Below the pieces are notes generated by a model. That model was not told the origin of the DNA and ran no database searches. It was given only the letters and a program-made list of their open reading frames with translations. This document shows, in pieces, positions 19,461-28,219 of a stretch of DNA of 64,000 nt. The first letter of the stretch is position 1. Each line of letters starts with the position of its first letter. The position numbers and the translations under genes were made by a program. The DNA comes from Marinobacter salexigens. GTDB lineage: Bacteria > Pseudomonadota > Gammaproteobacteria > Pseudomonadales > Oleiphilaceae. The stretch spans positions 60,471 to 124,470 of the forward strand of contig NZ_JAHKPV010000018.1 of NCBI RefSeq assembly GCF_018860765.1, written 5' to 3'.

Positions 19461-20175
19461 TAACCAACATATCGCTAAACAAGGCCAAACAAAATCCGAG
19501 TACCGCACCAAGCGGAGGCCCCCAGTGCTTGTCCAATCGGGACTGGGGCGCAATGTCCTGAAAAATCAGATAGAGAATCCCACCTGACGCCACCAGCATG
19601 ATAGTTCCCAGAACCACGGGCTGCTCAGACAAGAAAAAGTACCCAAAAAGCCCTGCGGCTGGGCCGGCCATTGCCAGACCGGCCATTACGGACAGTGTTT
19701 TTCTTGGTGTATAACCCGGTTTTTCCAGAAACTCTCGATAGGCGTTAAAGCCCTCAGGCAGATTTTGCATAGCAATCAGCACCGCCATCAAAGGTGCGAG
19801 GCTTGGGTTTACTATGATCAACCCACCCAAAGCGGCGGCTTCAGGTACAAAATCCAGCATTACGCCCATCAGCTGTGGTGATTCCCGATGATGAACGCCA
19901 AGCATTCGCTCTACCCAGAAAAACAGCACACCACCAGCTATGATCGCTGGGATAGCCCAGAACGAATTGCCGATACTCGACTGCCCTTCCGGTATCAGCA
20001 CTATGGTCACGGCGCCCAGCAAAATGCCACCACCCAAGGCAATCAGGAAGTGCCGGAACTCCTGTTCCAGCCAGTTGGGGCCGATGCGTTCAACCCTTGC
20101 CAGTAATCCGCCGAGAGGAATGCAGATACCAGCAAGCGCTGTCAAACCAACGATGTAGGCAATATCAGAGGTCAT
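19450..20175 (-). CDS. ZIP family divalent metal transporter
   Basis: A 241-residue inner-membrane protein with about seven or eight hydrophobic segments. The ZIP signature appears as MLDFVPEAAALGG in one helix and MQNLPEGFNAYREF in the next; the His/Glu residues of these helices form the metal path in known ZIPs. A partly His-rich loop (VHHRESP) comes before them. It would import zinc or a related metal; the exact metal cannot be told from sequence. It lies after yghU in the same direction, with a 33-bp gap. Confidence 0.85.
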   Translation of the reverse strand: MTSDIAYIVGLTALAGICIPLGGLLARVERIGPNWLEQEFRHFLIALGGGILLGAVTIVLIPEGQSSIGNSFWAIPAIIAGGVLFFWVERMLGVHHRESPQLMGVMLDFVPEAAALGGLIIVNPSLAPLMAVLIAMQNLPEGFNAYREFLEKPGYTPRKTLSVMAGLAMAGPAAGLFGYFFLSEQPVVLGTIMLVASGGILYLIFQDIAPQSRLDKHWGPPLGAVLGFCLALFSDMLVTQA

Positions 20176-20208
20176 TATAAGTGCCTGAGTTAATTAACCA
20201 CCCGGGAA

Positions 20209-21090
20209 TCAAGAATTGTCAGCAGATCCACCAAGCTTGTCCTGAGTTTTGTGCTCAAAATCGCTCGCATTGTGACGCTCGTGGAGCTGGGTTTCTGGCT
20301 CACCCCAGGCGCGGTTCACCATTCGCCCACGCTGCACAGCCGGTCGCTTTTTAAGCTCATTGGCCCAACGCAGAACATTGGTATAGGTGTGTGCCTCAAG
20401 AAACTCAGCCGCATCGTAAACCGTGTTAGTTACCAAAGCTCCATACCAGGGCCAAATTGCCATATCGGCAATGGTGTATTCGTCGCCAGCAATATATTGG
20501 TTATCGGCCAACTGACGATCCAGTACATCCAACTGCCGTTTCACTTCCATGGTGTAGCGATTAATCGGGTACTCGTACTTTTCAGGCGCATAAGCAAAGA
20601 AATGCCCAAAACCTCCGCCCACAAACGCTGCGCTGCCCATTTGCCAGAATAACCAGTTAAGCGCTTCGGTGCGGCCAGCAGTATCCGATGGCAAAAACTT
20701 ACCAAACTTCTCCGCCAGATAAAGCAAAATGGAGCCAGACTCAAACACTCGAACAGCGGGGTCCTGAGAGCGATCCCACAACGCCGGGATCTTAGAGTTA
20801 GGGTTAACGCCTACAAACCCGCTACCAAACTGTTCGCCTTCGTTAATGCGGATTAACCACGCATCGTACTCGGCCTCACTAATACCCAACTCCAATAGCT
20901 CTTCCAGCATTATCGTGACCTTCACGCCGTTTGGCGTAGCCAATGAATAGAGCTGGAAAGGGTGCTTACCAACAGGAAGGTCTTTATCGTGGGTCGGGCC
21001 AGCGATGGGGCGGTTAATATTTGAAAAAGCACCACCGCTTGCAGATTCCCACTTCCAGACTTTCGGCGGGGTGTAGCTTGAATCGGCCAT
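20209..21090 (-). CDS. yghU: Glutathione S-transferase, YghU type
   Basis: A cytosolic 293-residue protein with the long N-terminal extension typical of YghU (YTPPKVWKWESASGGAFSNINRP). Next comes the thioredoxin-fold half (FQLYSLATPNGVKVTIMLEE, NPNSKIPAL, FESGSILLYLAEKFG) and an all-helical C-terminal half. The E. coli relative reduces disulfides and peroxides with glutathione. The length fits the family (about 288). The upstream 266 bp hold no convincing intact gene (see the small frame at 21159). Confidence 0.92.
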   Translation of the reverse strand: MADSSYTPPKVWKWESASGGAFSNINRPIAGPTHDKDLPVGKHPFQLYSLATPNGVKVTIMLEELLELGISEAEYDAWLIRINEGEQFGSGFVGVNPNSKIPALWDRSQDPAVRVFESGSILLYLAEKFGKFLPSDTAGRTEALNWLFWQMGSAAFVGGGFGHFFAYAPEKYEYPINRYTMEVKRQLDVLDRQLADNQYIAGDEYTIADMAIWPWYGALVTNTVYDAAEFLEAHTYTNVLRWANELKKRPAVQRGRMVNRAWGEPETQLHERHNASDFEHKTQDKLGGSADNS

Positions 21091-21158
21091 AGTTACATGT
21101 TCTCTGGTTGCTGTTTGGTTTGTTTGCTGACGAATTTATCCGCGCCGGTACTTGAGAC

Positions 21159-21266
21159 TTAAACCAGCCCGTTAGTGATCTTCGAAAAATCCACGTTCAC
21201 ATCAAAAATCTTGGCATAAACCCTTTCAACGCCAAGCTCTTTTAACGCCCGGGCAGACACTGCCAT
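21159..21266 (-). other. Short open frame, possible gene remnant
   Basis: The minus strand carries a 35-codon frame with ATG at 21266 and TAA at 21161-21159. The frame stays open further upstream without another ATG. The peptide contains AVSARALKELGVERVYAKIF and looks protein-like in composition. I do not recognise it. No good ribosome binding site is visible, so it may be the 3' end of a lost gene or chance. The rest of 21091-21356 shows no feature I can support. Confidence 0.2.
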
Positions 21267-21356
21267 AATGCTTGATAAGAGATGGGATGTTCCGCCAATC
21301 TTGCGGAGACACTCCACTGTAAAGAAAAACACTCCAACTAAAAGAGAGCCTAACGT

Positions 21357-21530
21357 ATGCCAATGATAGGCTGGATTTTTATACTCGCTGCCTTGGGTCT
21401 GGTCTTGGGCAGCTTATTCATGCTTCGGGACTCAGCCAGTAAGATGAATATTCCTGAAGATAAACTGGAGAAGGTCCGCAAGCGCAAGGCAGAACTGGAA
21501 GCCCAAGAGAAAAAAGACGATCAGTGGTAA
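21357..21530 (+). CDS. DUF2897 family single-pass membrane protein
   Basis: A 57-residue protein, preceded by AGAGAG. It has one N-terminal transmembrane helix ([18 protein letters not shown]), then [10 protein letters not shown] and a charged tail rich in Lys and Glu ([18 protein letters not shown]). This layout (helix, LRDSAxKM, hydrophilic tail) is that of DUF2897 proteins found in Pseudomonas and Marinobacter, whose function is unknown. Its last 10 bases overlap the end of the convergent phhB gene. Confidence 0.75.
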   Translation: MPMIGWIFILAALGLVLGSLFMLRDSASKMNIPEDKLEKVRKRKAELEAQEKKDDQW

Positions 21531-21859
21531 GCAGAATCTGTTCTCGCGGCCATGATAAAATCATTTTTGTGCAGCCCACCGATTGTATGGGTCCACCAGC
21601 TTATGGTCGCCTTCCCGTACTCTAGCAAGATAGCCGGGTGGTGATTCTCTGCCTCAGCCAGCTCACCTACCCTGTTTGTAAATGCCAGAGCTTGCGCAAA
21701 ATTCCGGAATTTAAACGTTTTTCGTAACTGATCTTCACCTTCCACACTGAGAATTTCCCAATCTTGCACGCTCTTGTGCAGGGAGGCCATCTCTTCATCA
21801 GTTACTTTAGGGGCGCTCGCGTTACACGCTTCACATTGCTGCTCAGCCAGTCCGCTCAT
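21521..21859 (-). CDS. phhB: Pterin-4a-carbinolamine dehydratase
   Basis: A 112-residue protein of the DCoH/PhhB family, which recycles the 4a-hydroxytetrahydrobiopterin made by phenylalanine hydroxylase. Family motifs are visible: [20 protein letters not shown], the catalytic [22 protein letters not shown], and the C-terminal [13 protein letters not shown]. Phenylalanine hydroxylase itself is not in this window. A Cys pair near the N-terminus (QQCEACNAS) extends the usual sequence slightly. Confidence 0.95.
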   Translation of the reverse strand: MSGLAEQQCEACNASAPKVTDEEMASLHKSVQDWEILSVEGEDQLRKTFKFRNFAQALAFTNRVGELAEAENHHPAILLEYGKATISWWTHTIGGLHKNDFIMAARTDSAYH

Positions 21860-21951
21860 GCTTAACCTCCAAAGCTAATATCCGATTTTTTGCTGTCGCT
21901 ACTGAACTAACATGGAGCCTGTTAAGTATTTTATCAACCAGCTTCTTGAAA

Positions 21952-21979
21952 TTGGACGCTCTTCGGAATACTGTACATT
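21952..21979 (+). promoter_or_regulatory. Candidate sigma-70 promoter of the imu operon
   Basis: TTGGAC at 21952-21957 and TACATT at 21974-21979, 16 bp apart, match the -35 and -10 boxes moderately. The -10 lies inside the LexA box, as expected for an SOS-repressed promoter. The start site is inferred only. Confidence 0.45.
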
Positions 21980-21990
21980 TAAACAGTATT
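21967..21990 (+). promoter_or_regulatory. LexA (SOS) box of imuA-imuB-dnaE2
   Basis: CTGTACATTTAAACAG at 21971-21986 fits the gammaproteobacterial LexA consensus CTGT-N8-ACAG. The palindrome extends to 8-base perfect arms, AATACTGT and ACAGTATT. It ends 13 bp before the imuA ATG, so bound LexA would block transcription until DNA damage. The imu cassette is SOS-controlled in many bacteria. Confidence 0.88.
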
Positions 21991-22003
21991 CCGAGATTAC
22001 ACC

Positions 22004-22693
22004 ATGAGCGAGCTTCTTAACACGCTAATGCAGGACGCCCGTGTCTGGCAGGGGCACAAACACAATAAAACCACACAACCGGCCGAACCAACTGGCTTTC
22101 AGGCCCTAGACAACCAGCTCGGAGGCCTTGGTTGGCCCCGGGGTGCTTTGAGCGAATGCCTGCTGGATACTCCCGGCATTGGTGAGCTGACTCTGTTAAT
22201 GCCATTAATGCAAAGGCTGTCGCAGGCCGGTAAAACTGTATTCTGGCTAAACCCGCCACACACGCCTTATGCACCAGCGCTGATACGGGAAGGCATCGAT
22301 CTTAATCAAATAATCATGATTCATACCGAAGACAAAGGCGATTTTCTATGGACACTGGAAAACTGCTTACGCTCTCCGGTTACAGGGTTAGTGATGGCTT
22401 GGCCGAAAAAACTGGAAGCCCGCGAAATCCGGCGTTTACAGTTGGCGGCCGAAGCTGGCAGCAATGTTTGTGTGCTTTTTCGCGAGCGCCACTATGCCGA
22501 ACAGAACTCCCCGGCTGCTTTGCGCCTTGAGCTGGAACCCGATGACCAGCAAAGCCTGAAGGTAAACGTGCTAAAGCGTCGAGGTAGCTGGCCCGGGCAA
22601 CGCTGTTCCCTTGCCATGGCACACCGGGCAAGCCTGCTTCACCATGAAGCTCCCCGCATAGTTCAAGGCCCCTGGCCCACAATGGCCCGGTAA
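22004..22693 (+). CDS. imuA: ImuA, SulA/RecA-like component of the SOS mutasome
   Basis: A 229-residue protein of the ImuA family, a RecA-like fold that helps recruit or load the ImuB-DnaE2 translesion machinery. The N-terminal part has FQALDNQLGGLGWPRGALSE, and VFWLNPPHTPYAPAL follows, as in RecA/SulA-related proteins. A classical Walker A motif is degenerate (LLDTPGIGELT). The C-terminus is basic (VLKRRGSWPGQR). It is the first gene of the operon, directly under the LexA box, and imuB starts 5 bp after its stop. Confidence 0.88.
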   Translation: MSELLNTLMQDARVWQGHKHNKTTQPAEPTGFQALDNQLGGLGWPRGALSECLLDTPGIGELTLLMPLMQRLSQAGKTVFWLNPPHTPYAPALIREGIDLNQIIMIHTEDKGDFLWTLENCLRSPVTGLVMAWPKKLEAREIRRLQLAAEAGSNVCVLFRERHYAEQNSPAALRLELEPDDQQSLKVNVLKRRGSWPGQRCSLAMAHRASLLHHEAPRIVQGPWPTMAR

Positions 22694-22698
22694 TCACT

Positions 22699-24117
22699 AT
22701 GCTCTGGTTGTACCTGCACTTCCCTCATCTGGTACTGGACCATATTCGCCGATCCGGTGAACACGTGTCTGCACTAGTGATTGTAGAAGGCTCAGGGCAA
22801 AAAGTAGTGCAAGCCTGCCCAACTGCCAAAGATCTGGGTGTTCGTGATGATATGCGCCTGAAAACAGCTATCAGTCTGGTGCCAGAGCTAAGCATAATAA
22901 GGGCAGACCAACAGCAGGAAGCCCGTATTCTGGAAGATCAGGCACGCTGGCTCTACCGATACGCAGCGCATATTGTTCTGGTTCCGCCAAACGGTTTACT
23001 GGCTGAAATTGGTAGCCTACAACGGTTATACGGTGGCCTTTCGGCAGTCTGGCGAACGCTAGAGGAAGTACTCCACGAGCGCCAGCTTACTGCTTGGATG
23101 GGCACAGGCCACACTCCCCTAGCAGCCCGACTGACTGCACGCAACGGTGTGGGAGAACGCACTTCCGACACAGCCCGTATCCTTCAAACTCTTAGCAAGA
23201 TGCCCTTGCTAGCTGCGGAATTTGACGGGCGTACCTGCATACGCCTGCAACGGCTTGGCCTGAATACTCTGGGTGAGGTATTCAGTTTGCCACCCAAAGA
23301 AATGGCGCGCCGGCTTTCTCCAGAAACTCTGGCGTATATCCAGAAAATTCGAGGTTCCAGACCTGATCCTCAAGCACCCTGGCAACCGCCACATCACTTT
23401 CGTCAACAAGCAGATTTTGTACAGGATATTGAGCAGTCACAAGGACTGCTTTTCCCATTGCGCCGCATGCTGTCTGAGCTAGAGAGTGACCTATGTTGGC
23501 GCCAGCAGGATACTGACTGTTTACTGTTAGAGCTTCAGCATCGACACACAGAGCCAACTCGCCTGCGCATCCGCACATCAGGCCCAGAACATCGAGCCGA
23601 GCCATTTCTTAGCCTCGTTAGCCTGCGGCTTGAACAGCAGCCCCTCAAGGCTCCAGTTATGTCGCTACGCCTTATTGTTAAACGATTCCTTGGGAGGGAG
23701 GCACCTTTTAAGCAGGATCTTCTGGGTGAAAACCAAGATTTGAACGAAGCCTGGCACACCTTGGCGAGCCGATTGCAGGCAAGGCTTGGGGATAACGCCA
23801 TGAAACAACTCTCGCCCAGAGCAGACCACCGACCAGAATGGGCATGGAGTGCCTCACAAGTACGCCGAACGAACCGGGTAACAACAACAGCAACGAACCA
23901 ATTGCCTTGCCGTCCCTTGTGGCTCCTGCAAGGCCCGCAGCCGCTTACGGAAACCCCAAAAGTCTGGTTTACTGGCCCGGAGCGGATCAGCGGGGGTTGG
24001 TGGGATGGCCAGCGGGTACACCGGGATTATTACGTTGCCCAACTGGATAACGGACAACTGGCCTGGGTCTTCCGGGATATTCGGGAAGGCTGGTTCATAC
24101 ATGGATGGTTTGGCTAA
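22699..24117 (+). CDS. imuB: ImuB, Y-family polymerase-like protein
   Basis: A 472-residue DinB-like protein. It has the Y-family fold (LWLYLHFPHLVLDHI, VVQACPTAKDLGV, GLLAEIGSLQRLYGG, FSLPPKEMARRL) but lacks the acidic catalytic residues expected in the first beta strand (Asp in active Pol IV), as in known ImuB proteins. ImuB is therefore seen as a hub that links DnaE2 to the beta clamp rather than a polymerase. The C-terminal region is family-typical (WWDGQRVHRDYY, WVFRDIREGWFIHGWFG). Its TAA overlaps the ATG of dnaE2 (TAATG). Confidence 0.9.
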   Translation: MLWLYLHFPHLVLDHIRRSGEHVSALVIVEGSGQKVVQACPTAKDLGVRDDMRLKTAISLVPELSIIRADQQQEARILEDQARWLYRYAAHIVLVPPNGLLAEIGSLQRLYGGLSAVWRTLEEVLHERQLTAWMGTGHTPLAARLTARNGVGERTSDTARILQTLSKMPLLAAEFDGRTCIRLQRLGLNTLGEVFSLPPKEMARRLSPETLAYIQKIRGSRPDPQAPWQPPHHFRQQADFVQDIEQSQGLLFPLRRMLSELESDLCWRQQDTDCLLLELQHRHTEPTRLRIRTSGPEHRAEPFLSLVSLRLEQQPLKAPVMSLRLIVKRFLGREAPFKQDLLGENQDLNEAWHTLASRLQARLGDNAMKQLSPRADHRPEWAWSASQVRRTNRVTTTATNQLPCRPLWLLQGPQPLTETPKVWFTGPERISGGWWDGQRVHRDYYVAQLDNGQLAWVFRDIREGWFIHGWFG

Positions 24118-27100
24118 TGGGTGCCTCTTCCTATGCCGAGTTGATCTGTTTCAGTAACTTCACCTTTCTAACTGGGGCATCTCACCCCCATGAGCTTGCG
24201 GATCGCGCTGCAGAGCTTGGATATACAGCACTGGCCCTTACCGATGCCTGTTCGGTTGCGGGCATACCCCGGGCTTGGGCTGCACTTAAAGAAAGCTCCG
24301 TAAAGCTGATTACCGGTAGCTGGTTTGAGCTAAACAACGCCCCTCCGGATGCCTGCACACCCAGATTCATTCTTCTGGCCCGCACCCGCAAAGGTTACGG
24401 GCAGCTCTGCCAGTTTATAACCACCGGTCGACGCAGAGCAGAAAAAGGGCAATACCAGCTTTTCCATAACGACGTGGAAACCCATGCTCTGGATGATTGC
24501 CTGTGCTTATGGTTACCGCCTTCACCAACTGAAGCCAATGCAGATCAGGCACTAGCCTGCGGCGAATGGTTACTCCGCCTGTTTGAACACCGTCTCTGGA
24601 TTGCCGCTGCCCGCACTCTGGAATCCGGCGAGGAAGAGCAACTGGCACGGGCCCGCTGGCTTTGTAAGCATTTGCGCTGCCCGATTACCGCTACAGGCGA
24701 AGTACATATGCACAGTAGGCAGCGCCAGCCCTTACAAGACGTACTCACCGCTCTACGCAACCACACCAGCGTGGAAAGCGCTGGCCACTGTCTGTTTCAG
24801 AATGGTGAACGCTACCTGCGCCCAGTACCTGTATTACAACGGTTATTCCCCGAAACCTGGCTGAAAGAATCTTTGCGTATTGCTCAACAATGTACCTTTG
24901 AGCCCGGCAGTTTGCGTTACGAATATCCTCCAGACCTTGTACCTGAAGGAGAAACCCCGGCGGCTTATCTGAAGCGCCTGACCAGAGAAGGTGAGCGGCG
25001 ACGTTACCCGGCAGGCACACCTCTGTCCGTTCAGGCCCTGATCCGCAAAGAACTGGGGCTGATTTCAGAAATGAAGTACGAACACTACTTCCTCACCATT
25101 CACGACATTGTTGCCTTTGCCCGAAGTCGCGACATTCTCTGTCAGGGGCGCGGCTCTGCGGCCAATTCAGCTGTGTGTTACTGCCTGGGCATTACTGAAG
25201 TAAACCCGGCTCAGGTAGACCTGTTGTTTGAACGCTTCATTTCCAAAGATAGAAATGAGCCGCCGGATATTGACGTGGATTTCGAGCATGAACGCCGAGA
25301 AGAAGTAATTCAGTATATTTACCAGCGCTACAGCCGGGAACGTGCGGCATTGGCAGCAACCGTTATTCGCTACCGCCCCCGCAGCGCCATCCGAGACGTT
25401 GGCAAGGCTCTGGGGTTTGATCCAGCACTGGTGGAACAACTGCTGGAAGGCATCGACTGGCGCGACAAAGCCACCAACTGGCGCCAGCAGATTCTAGACA
25501 AACGCCTGACCCGCAACCCGAAAGTTGCAGACCAATTCTTTACTCTGGTCAACACCCTGCTTGGCTTCCCCCGCCACCTTTCCCAACACGTGGGCGGCTT
25601 TGTGATCAGCTCCGGCCCGCTAAGCGAATTGGTGCCTGTGGAAAATGCCGCCATGGCCGACCGAACCGTTATCCAGTGGGACAAAGACGATCTGGAAAGT
25701 CTAGGCCTGATGAAAGTGGATGTACTCGCGCTAGGCATGCTCACAGCCATTCGCAAAGCACTGGATTTGATCAGCCATCAAAAAGGCCAAGTCTTTCGGA
25801 TGCAAGACATTCCTCAAGAAGACAGAGCCACCTACAACATGCTGCAGAAAGGCGACAGCGTTGGCGTATTTCAAGTGGAATCCCGAGCTCAGATCAACAT
25901 GCTGCCAAGACTGAAGCCCGAAACCTTCTATGACTTAGTCATTGAAGTGGCCATAGTCCGCCCCGGACCCATACAGGGTGACATGGTGCATCCATACCTG
26001 CGCCGCAAGCATGGCTTGGAACCCGTGGATTACCCCAACGATGCCATCCGGGACGTATTAGAACGCACTTTGGGTGTGCCCATCTTTCAAGAGCAAGTCA
26101 TCAAACTGGCCATGGTTGCCGCAGGTTTTACCGCTGGCGAAGCCGACCAACTCCGCCGCGCCATGGCTGCTTGGAAATCCCACGGCGACATGACCCCCTT
26201 CCGGGAAAAACTCATCAACGGCATGCTGGCACGAGGCCACAATGCCGACTTTGCCGAACGACTCTACCTGCAAATCTGCGGCTTCGGCGGCTATGGTTTC
26301 CCCGAATCCCACGCTGCCAGCTTCGCCCTGCTCGTTTACGTCTCCGCCTGGATCAAACGCCACTACCCGGCCGCCTTCTACTGCGCCCTCCTCAACAGCC
26401 AACCCATGGGATTCTACTCCCCATCGCAACTGCTACAGGATGCCAAGCACCATAACGTAGTAGCACTGCCCCCAGACATTAACAAAAGCCAGTGGGACCA
26501 CATCTTGGAAGGCACTGATTTGCAATTGCGCTTGGGATTAAGAATTATCCGAGGCTTCTCCGAAAACGCCGCACAACGCCTGTACCAGCGCCGCCCAGCA
26601 ACCGGCTACCGCTCCTCCTCCGAATTACGCCGTCTGGCAGACCTCAAGCAAAGGGAAATGGAGCTCCTCGCTGGTGCCAACGCTATGCCTGATTTCTCCG
26701 GCAACCGCCACCAAGCTTACTGGCAACTACTGGCCCATGAAAAACCCAGTGAACTTTTTGCCGGGATAGAAGTAGCAGAAGACAAAGAAAACTACGAACC
26801 GGAAACCTGCGATCTGCTACCGGAACCCACAGAAGGTCAAAACATCCTCGCCGACTACGCCAGCCAAGGCCTAACCCTCCAGCGCCACCCACTGGCCCTG
26901 CTTCGCGAACAAGGTCACTTACAGTTCTGTCTCAGCGCTGAACAACTCAAAACCACCAAGGCTGGCATCCCCGTACAGGTAGCCGGGTTGGTAACCGGCC
27001 GCCAACGCCCCGGCTCCGCCTCCGGCGTTACCTTCATAACTCTCGAAGACGAAACCGGCAACATAAACGTCGTCGTCTGGCTGGAAACCGCACGCCGACA

Positions 27101-27248
27101 GCGCAAACCGTTGCTCACCGCGCGCTTGTTACATGTGAAGGGTATTCTGGAAAGAGAGGGAGAAATTGTTCATATCATGGCGGGAAAACTGTCTGATCTG
27201 AGCCACCTGATACAAACTCTTCCGGTCAATTCCCGGGACTTTCACTGA
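24117..27248 (+). CDS. dnaE2: Error-prone DNA polymerase DnaE2 (ImuC)
   Basis: A C-family polymerase of 1043 residues, started at ATG 24117, which overlaps the imuB stop; another in-frame start 12 bp upstream is less likely. The N-terminal PHP domain (AELICFSNFTFLTGASHPHEL) precedes the polymerase core with GRGSAANSAVCYCLGIT and the catalytic PDIDVDFEHERREEV. The helix-hairpin-helix region (SSSELRRLADL) and a C-terminal OB fold (VQVAGLVTGRQRPGSASGV) follow. It is shorter than replicative DnaE (about 1160). It carries out mutagenic translesion synthesis with ImuA/ImuB. The gene ends converge with the esterase gene and overlap it by 7 bp. Confidence 0.94.
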   Translation: MGASSYAELICFSNFTFLTGASHPHELADRAAELGYTALALTDACSVAGIPRAWAALKESSVKLITGSWFELNNAPPDACTPRFILLARTRKGYGQLCQFITTGRRRAEKGQYQLFHNDVETHALDDCLCLWLPPSPTEANADQALACGEWLLRLFEHRLWIAAARTLESGEEEQLARARWLCKHLRCPITATGEVHMHSRQRQPLQDVLTALRNHTSVESAGHCLFQNGERYLRPVPVLQRLFPETWLKESLRIAQQCTFEPGSLRYEYPPDLVPEGETPAAYLKRLTREGERRRYPAGTPLSVQALIRKELGLISEMKYEHYFLTIHDIVAFARSRDILCQGRGSAANSAVCYCLGITEVNPAQVDLLFERFISKDRNEPPDIDVDFEHERREEVIQYIYQRYSRERAALAATVIRYRPRSAIRDVGKALGFDPALVEQLLEGIDWRDKATNWRQQILDKRLTRNPKVADQFFTLVNTLLGFPRHLSQHVGGFVISSGPLSELVPVENAAMADRTVIQWDKDDLESLGLMKVDVLALGMLTAIRKALDLISHQKGQVFRMQDIPQEDRATYNMLQKGDSVGVFQVESRAQINMLPRLKPETFYDLVIEVAIVRPGPIQGDMVHPYLRRKHGLEPVDYPNDAIRDVLERTLGVPIFQEQVIKLAMVAAGFTAGEADQLRRAMAAWKSHGDMTPFREKLINGMLARGHNADFAERLYLQICGFGGYGFPESHAASFALLVYVSAWIKRHYPAAFYCALLNSQPMGFYSPSQLLQDAKHHNVVALPPDINKSQWDHILEGTDLQLRLGLRIIRGFSENAAQRLYQRRPATGYRSSSELRRLADLKQREMELLAGANAMPDFSGNRHQAYWQLLAHEKPSELFAGIEVAEDKENYEPETCDLLPEPTEGQNILADYASQGLTLQRHPLALLREQGHLQFCLSAEQLKTTKAGIPVQVAGLVTGRQRPGSASGVTFITLEDETGNINVVVWLETARRQRKPLLTARLLHVKGILEREGEIVHIMAGKLSDLSHLIQTLPVNSRDFH

Positions 27249-28219
27249 CCCCTAACAACGTTGCTGTCCTGCTGTAAAAATTCCACCGCACGCCGGGCTG
27301 CCGGCCACATCACACTCCCGTGGTTCTCACCCGGGAATGACTTAGCCTGGATATCCCAGTCGGGATGAAGGGAGTCAAGCCACTCGGCCATCAAACCCAC
27401 GTTATCGACCATGGCCCTGCTCCGCCTCACCTCTGCCTTCGGCGTGCCGCGCTCGGATTCTCCCGGAGTCTGTTCAAGAGAACCAACTCCGATCAGCAGC
27501 CGTGGAGCAACACCTACCTCCGTATCAACAGCCAGGTCATACTCCGACAGAGCGCGCAAAGGGTCATCTCCGTACCACCACAAGGAAGGACTGATCGCAA
27601 TGTAACGCTCAAAACTCTCTGGTGCCGTCATTAGCACATGCGTGACAAAAAGCCCGCCAAAAGAATGGCCAAACAGCGCTTCCTTATCCGGGTCCACTTG
27701 GAAGCGCCGGGCAATTTCCGGTTTAAGTCTGGTGTTGATGAACGCTAAAAACCGGGTTGCACCACCATGCTGCCCCTCCGCCCTGTTGCGCGCAGCTCCG
27801 GGAGGCGTATAGTCCGCCGCCCGTTGTTCAAACGCAAAACGGTCCGCATCCGGATAACCAATGGCGACAATCAGCAGCGGATTGCCAGCCTCAGAGGGGC
27901 TTTCTCGCGTTACCGTATCCCGCGCCACCTGCATCAGGGGCAAATAGGCATTTCCGTCAAGCAAATAGAGGACCGGATACCCGGTATCTGGTGGCGGTGC
28001 ATCCGGAACCGACACCTGAATCAGATAGTCACGACCGGTTTCTGGTGATTCAAGCATAAAGGCCTGGGCACCAGGCAAGGTAACCTCATCCGGTACAGCA
28101 CCATAAGACGCGGCTGGCAGCATACTGAAAACCATGAGCGCAACGAAAAAAAGCACCATTCGCCGTGACATGCCCGGCCAGAGATCAGCAAAACACATTA
28201 GGGAGCGATCAGAAGTCAT
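27242..28219 (-). CDS. Periplasmic alpha/beta-hydrolase esterase, likely siderophore esterase
   Basis: A 325-residue protein of the esterase D (PF00756) type, resembling IroE/PfeE trilactone esterases. A hydrophobic N-terminal stretch (MVLFFVALMVFSMLPAASYG) is a signal peptide. Visible parts are YPVLYLLDGNAYLPLM, the nucleophile elbow GHSFGGLF, and the His in GENHGSVMWPAA. The start is uncertain: ATG 28219 overlaps the receptor stop (ATGACTTCTGA) and suggests coupling, but 28198 and 28171 are also possible. Co-directional placement right behind a siderophore receptor suggests release of iron from an imported catecholate or similar ligand; the ligand is unknown. Confidence 0.8.
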   Translation of the reverse strand: MTSDRSLMCFADLWPGMSRRMVLFFVALMVFSMLPAASYGAVPDEVTLPGAQAFMLESPETGRDYLIQVSVPDAPPPDTGYPVLYLLDGNAYLPLMQVARDTVTRESPSEAGNPLLIVAIGYPDADRFAFEQRAADYTPPGAARNRAEGQHGGATRFLAFINTRLKPEIARRFQVDPDKEALFGHSFGGLFVTHVLMTAPESFERYIAISPSLWWYGDDPLRALSEYDLAVDTEVGVAPRLLIGVGSLEQTPGESERGTPKAEVRRSRAMVDNVGLMAEWLDSLHPDWDIQAKSFPGENHGSVMWPAARRAVEFLQQDSNVVRGQ

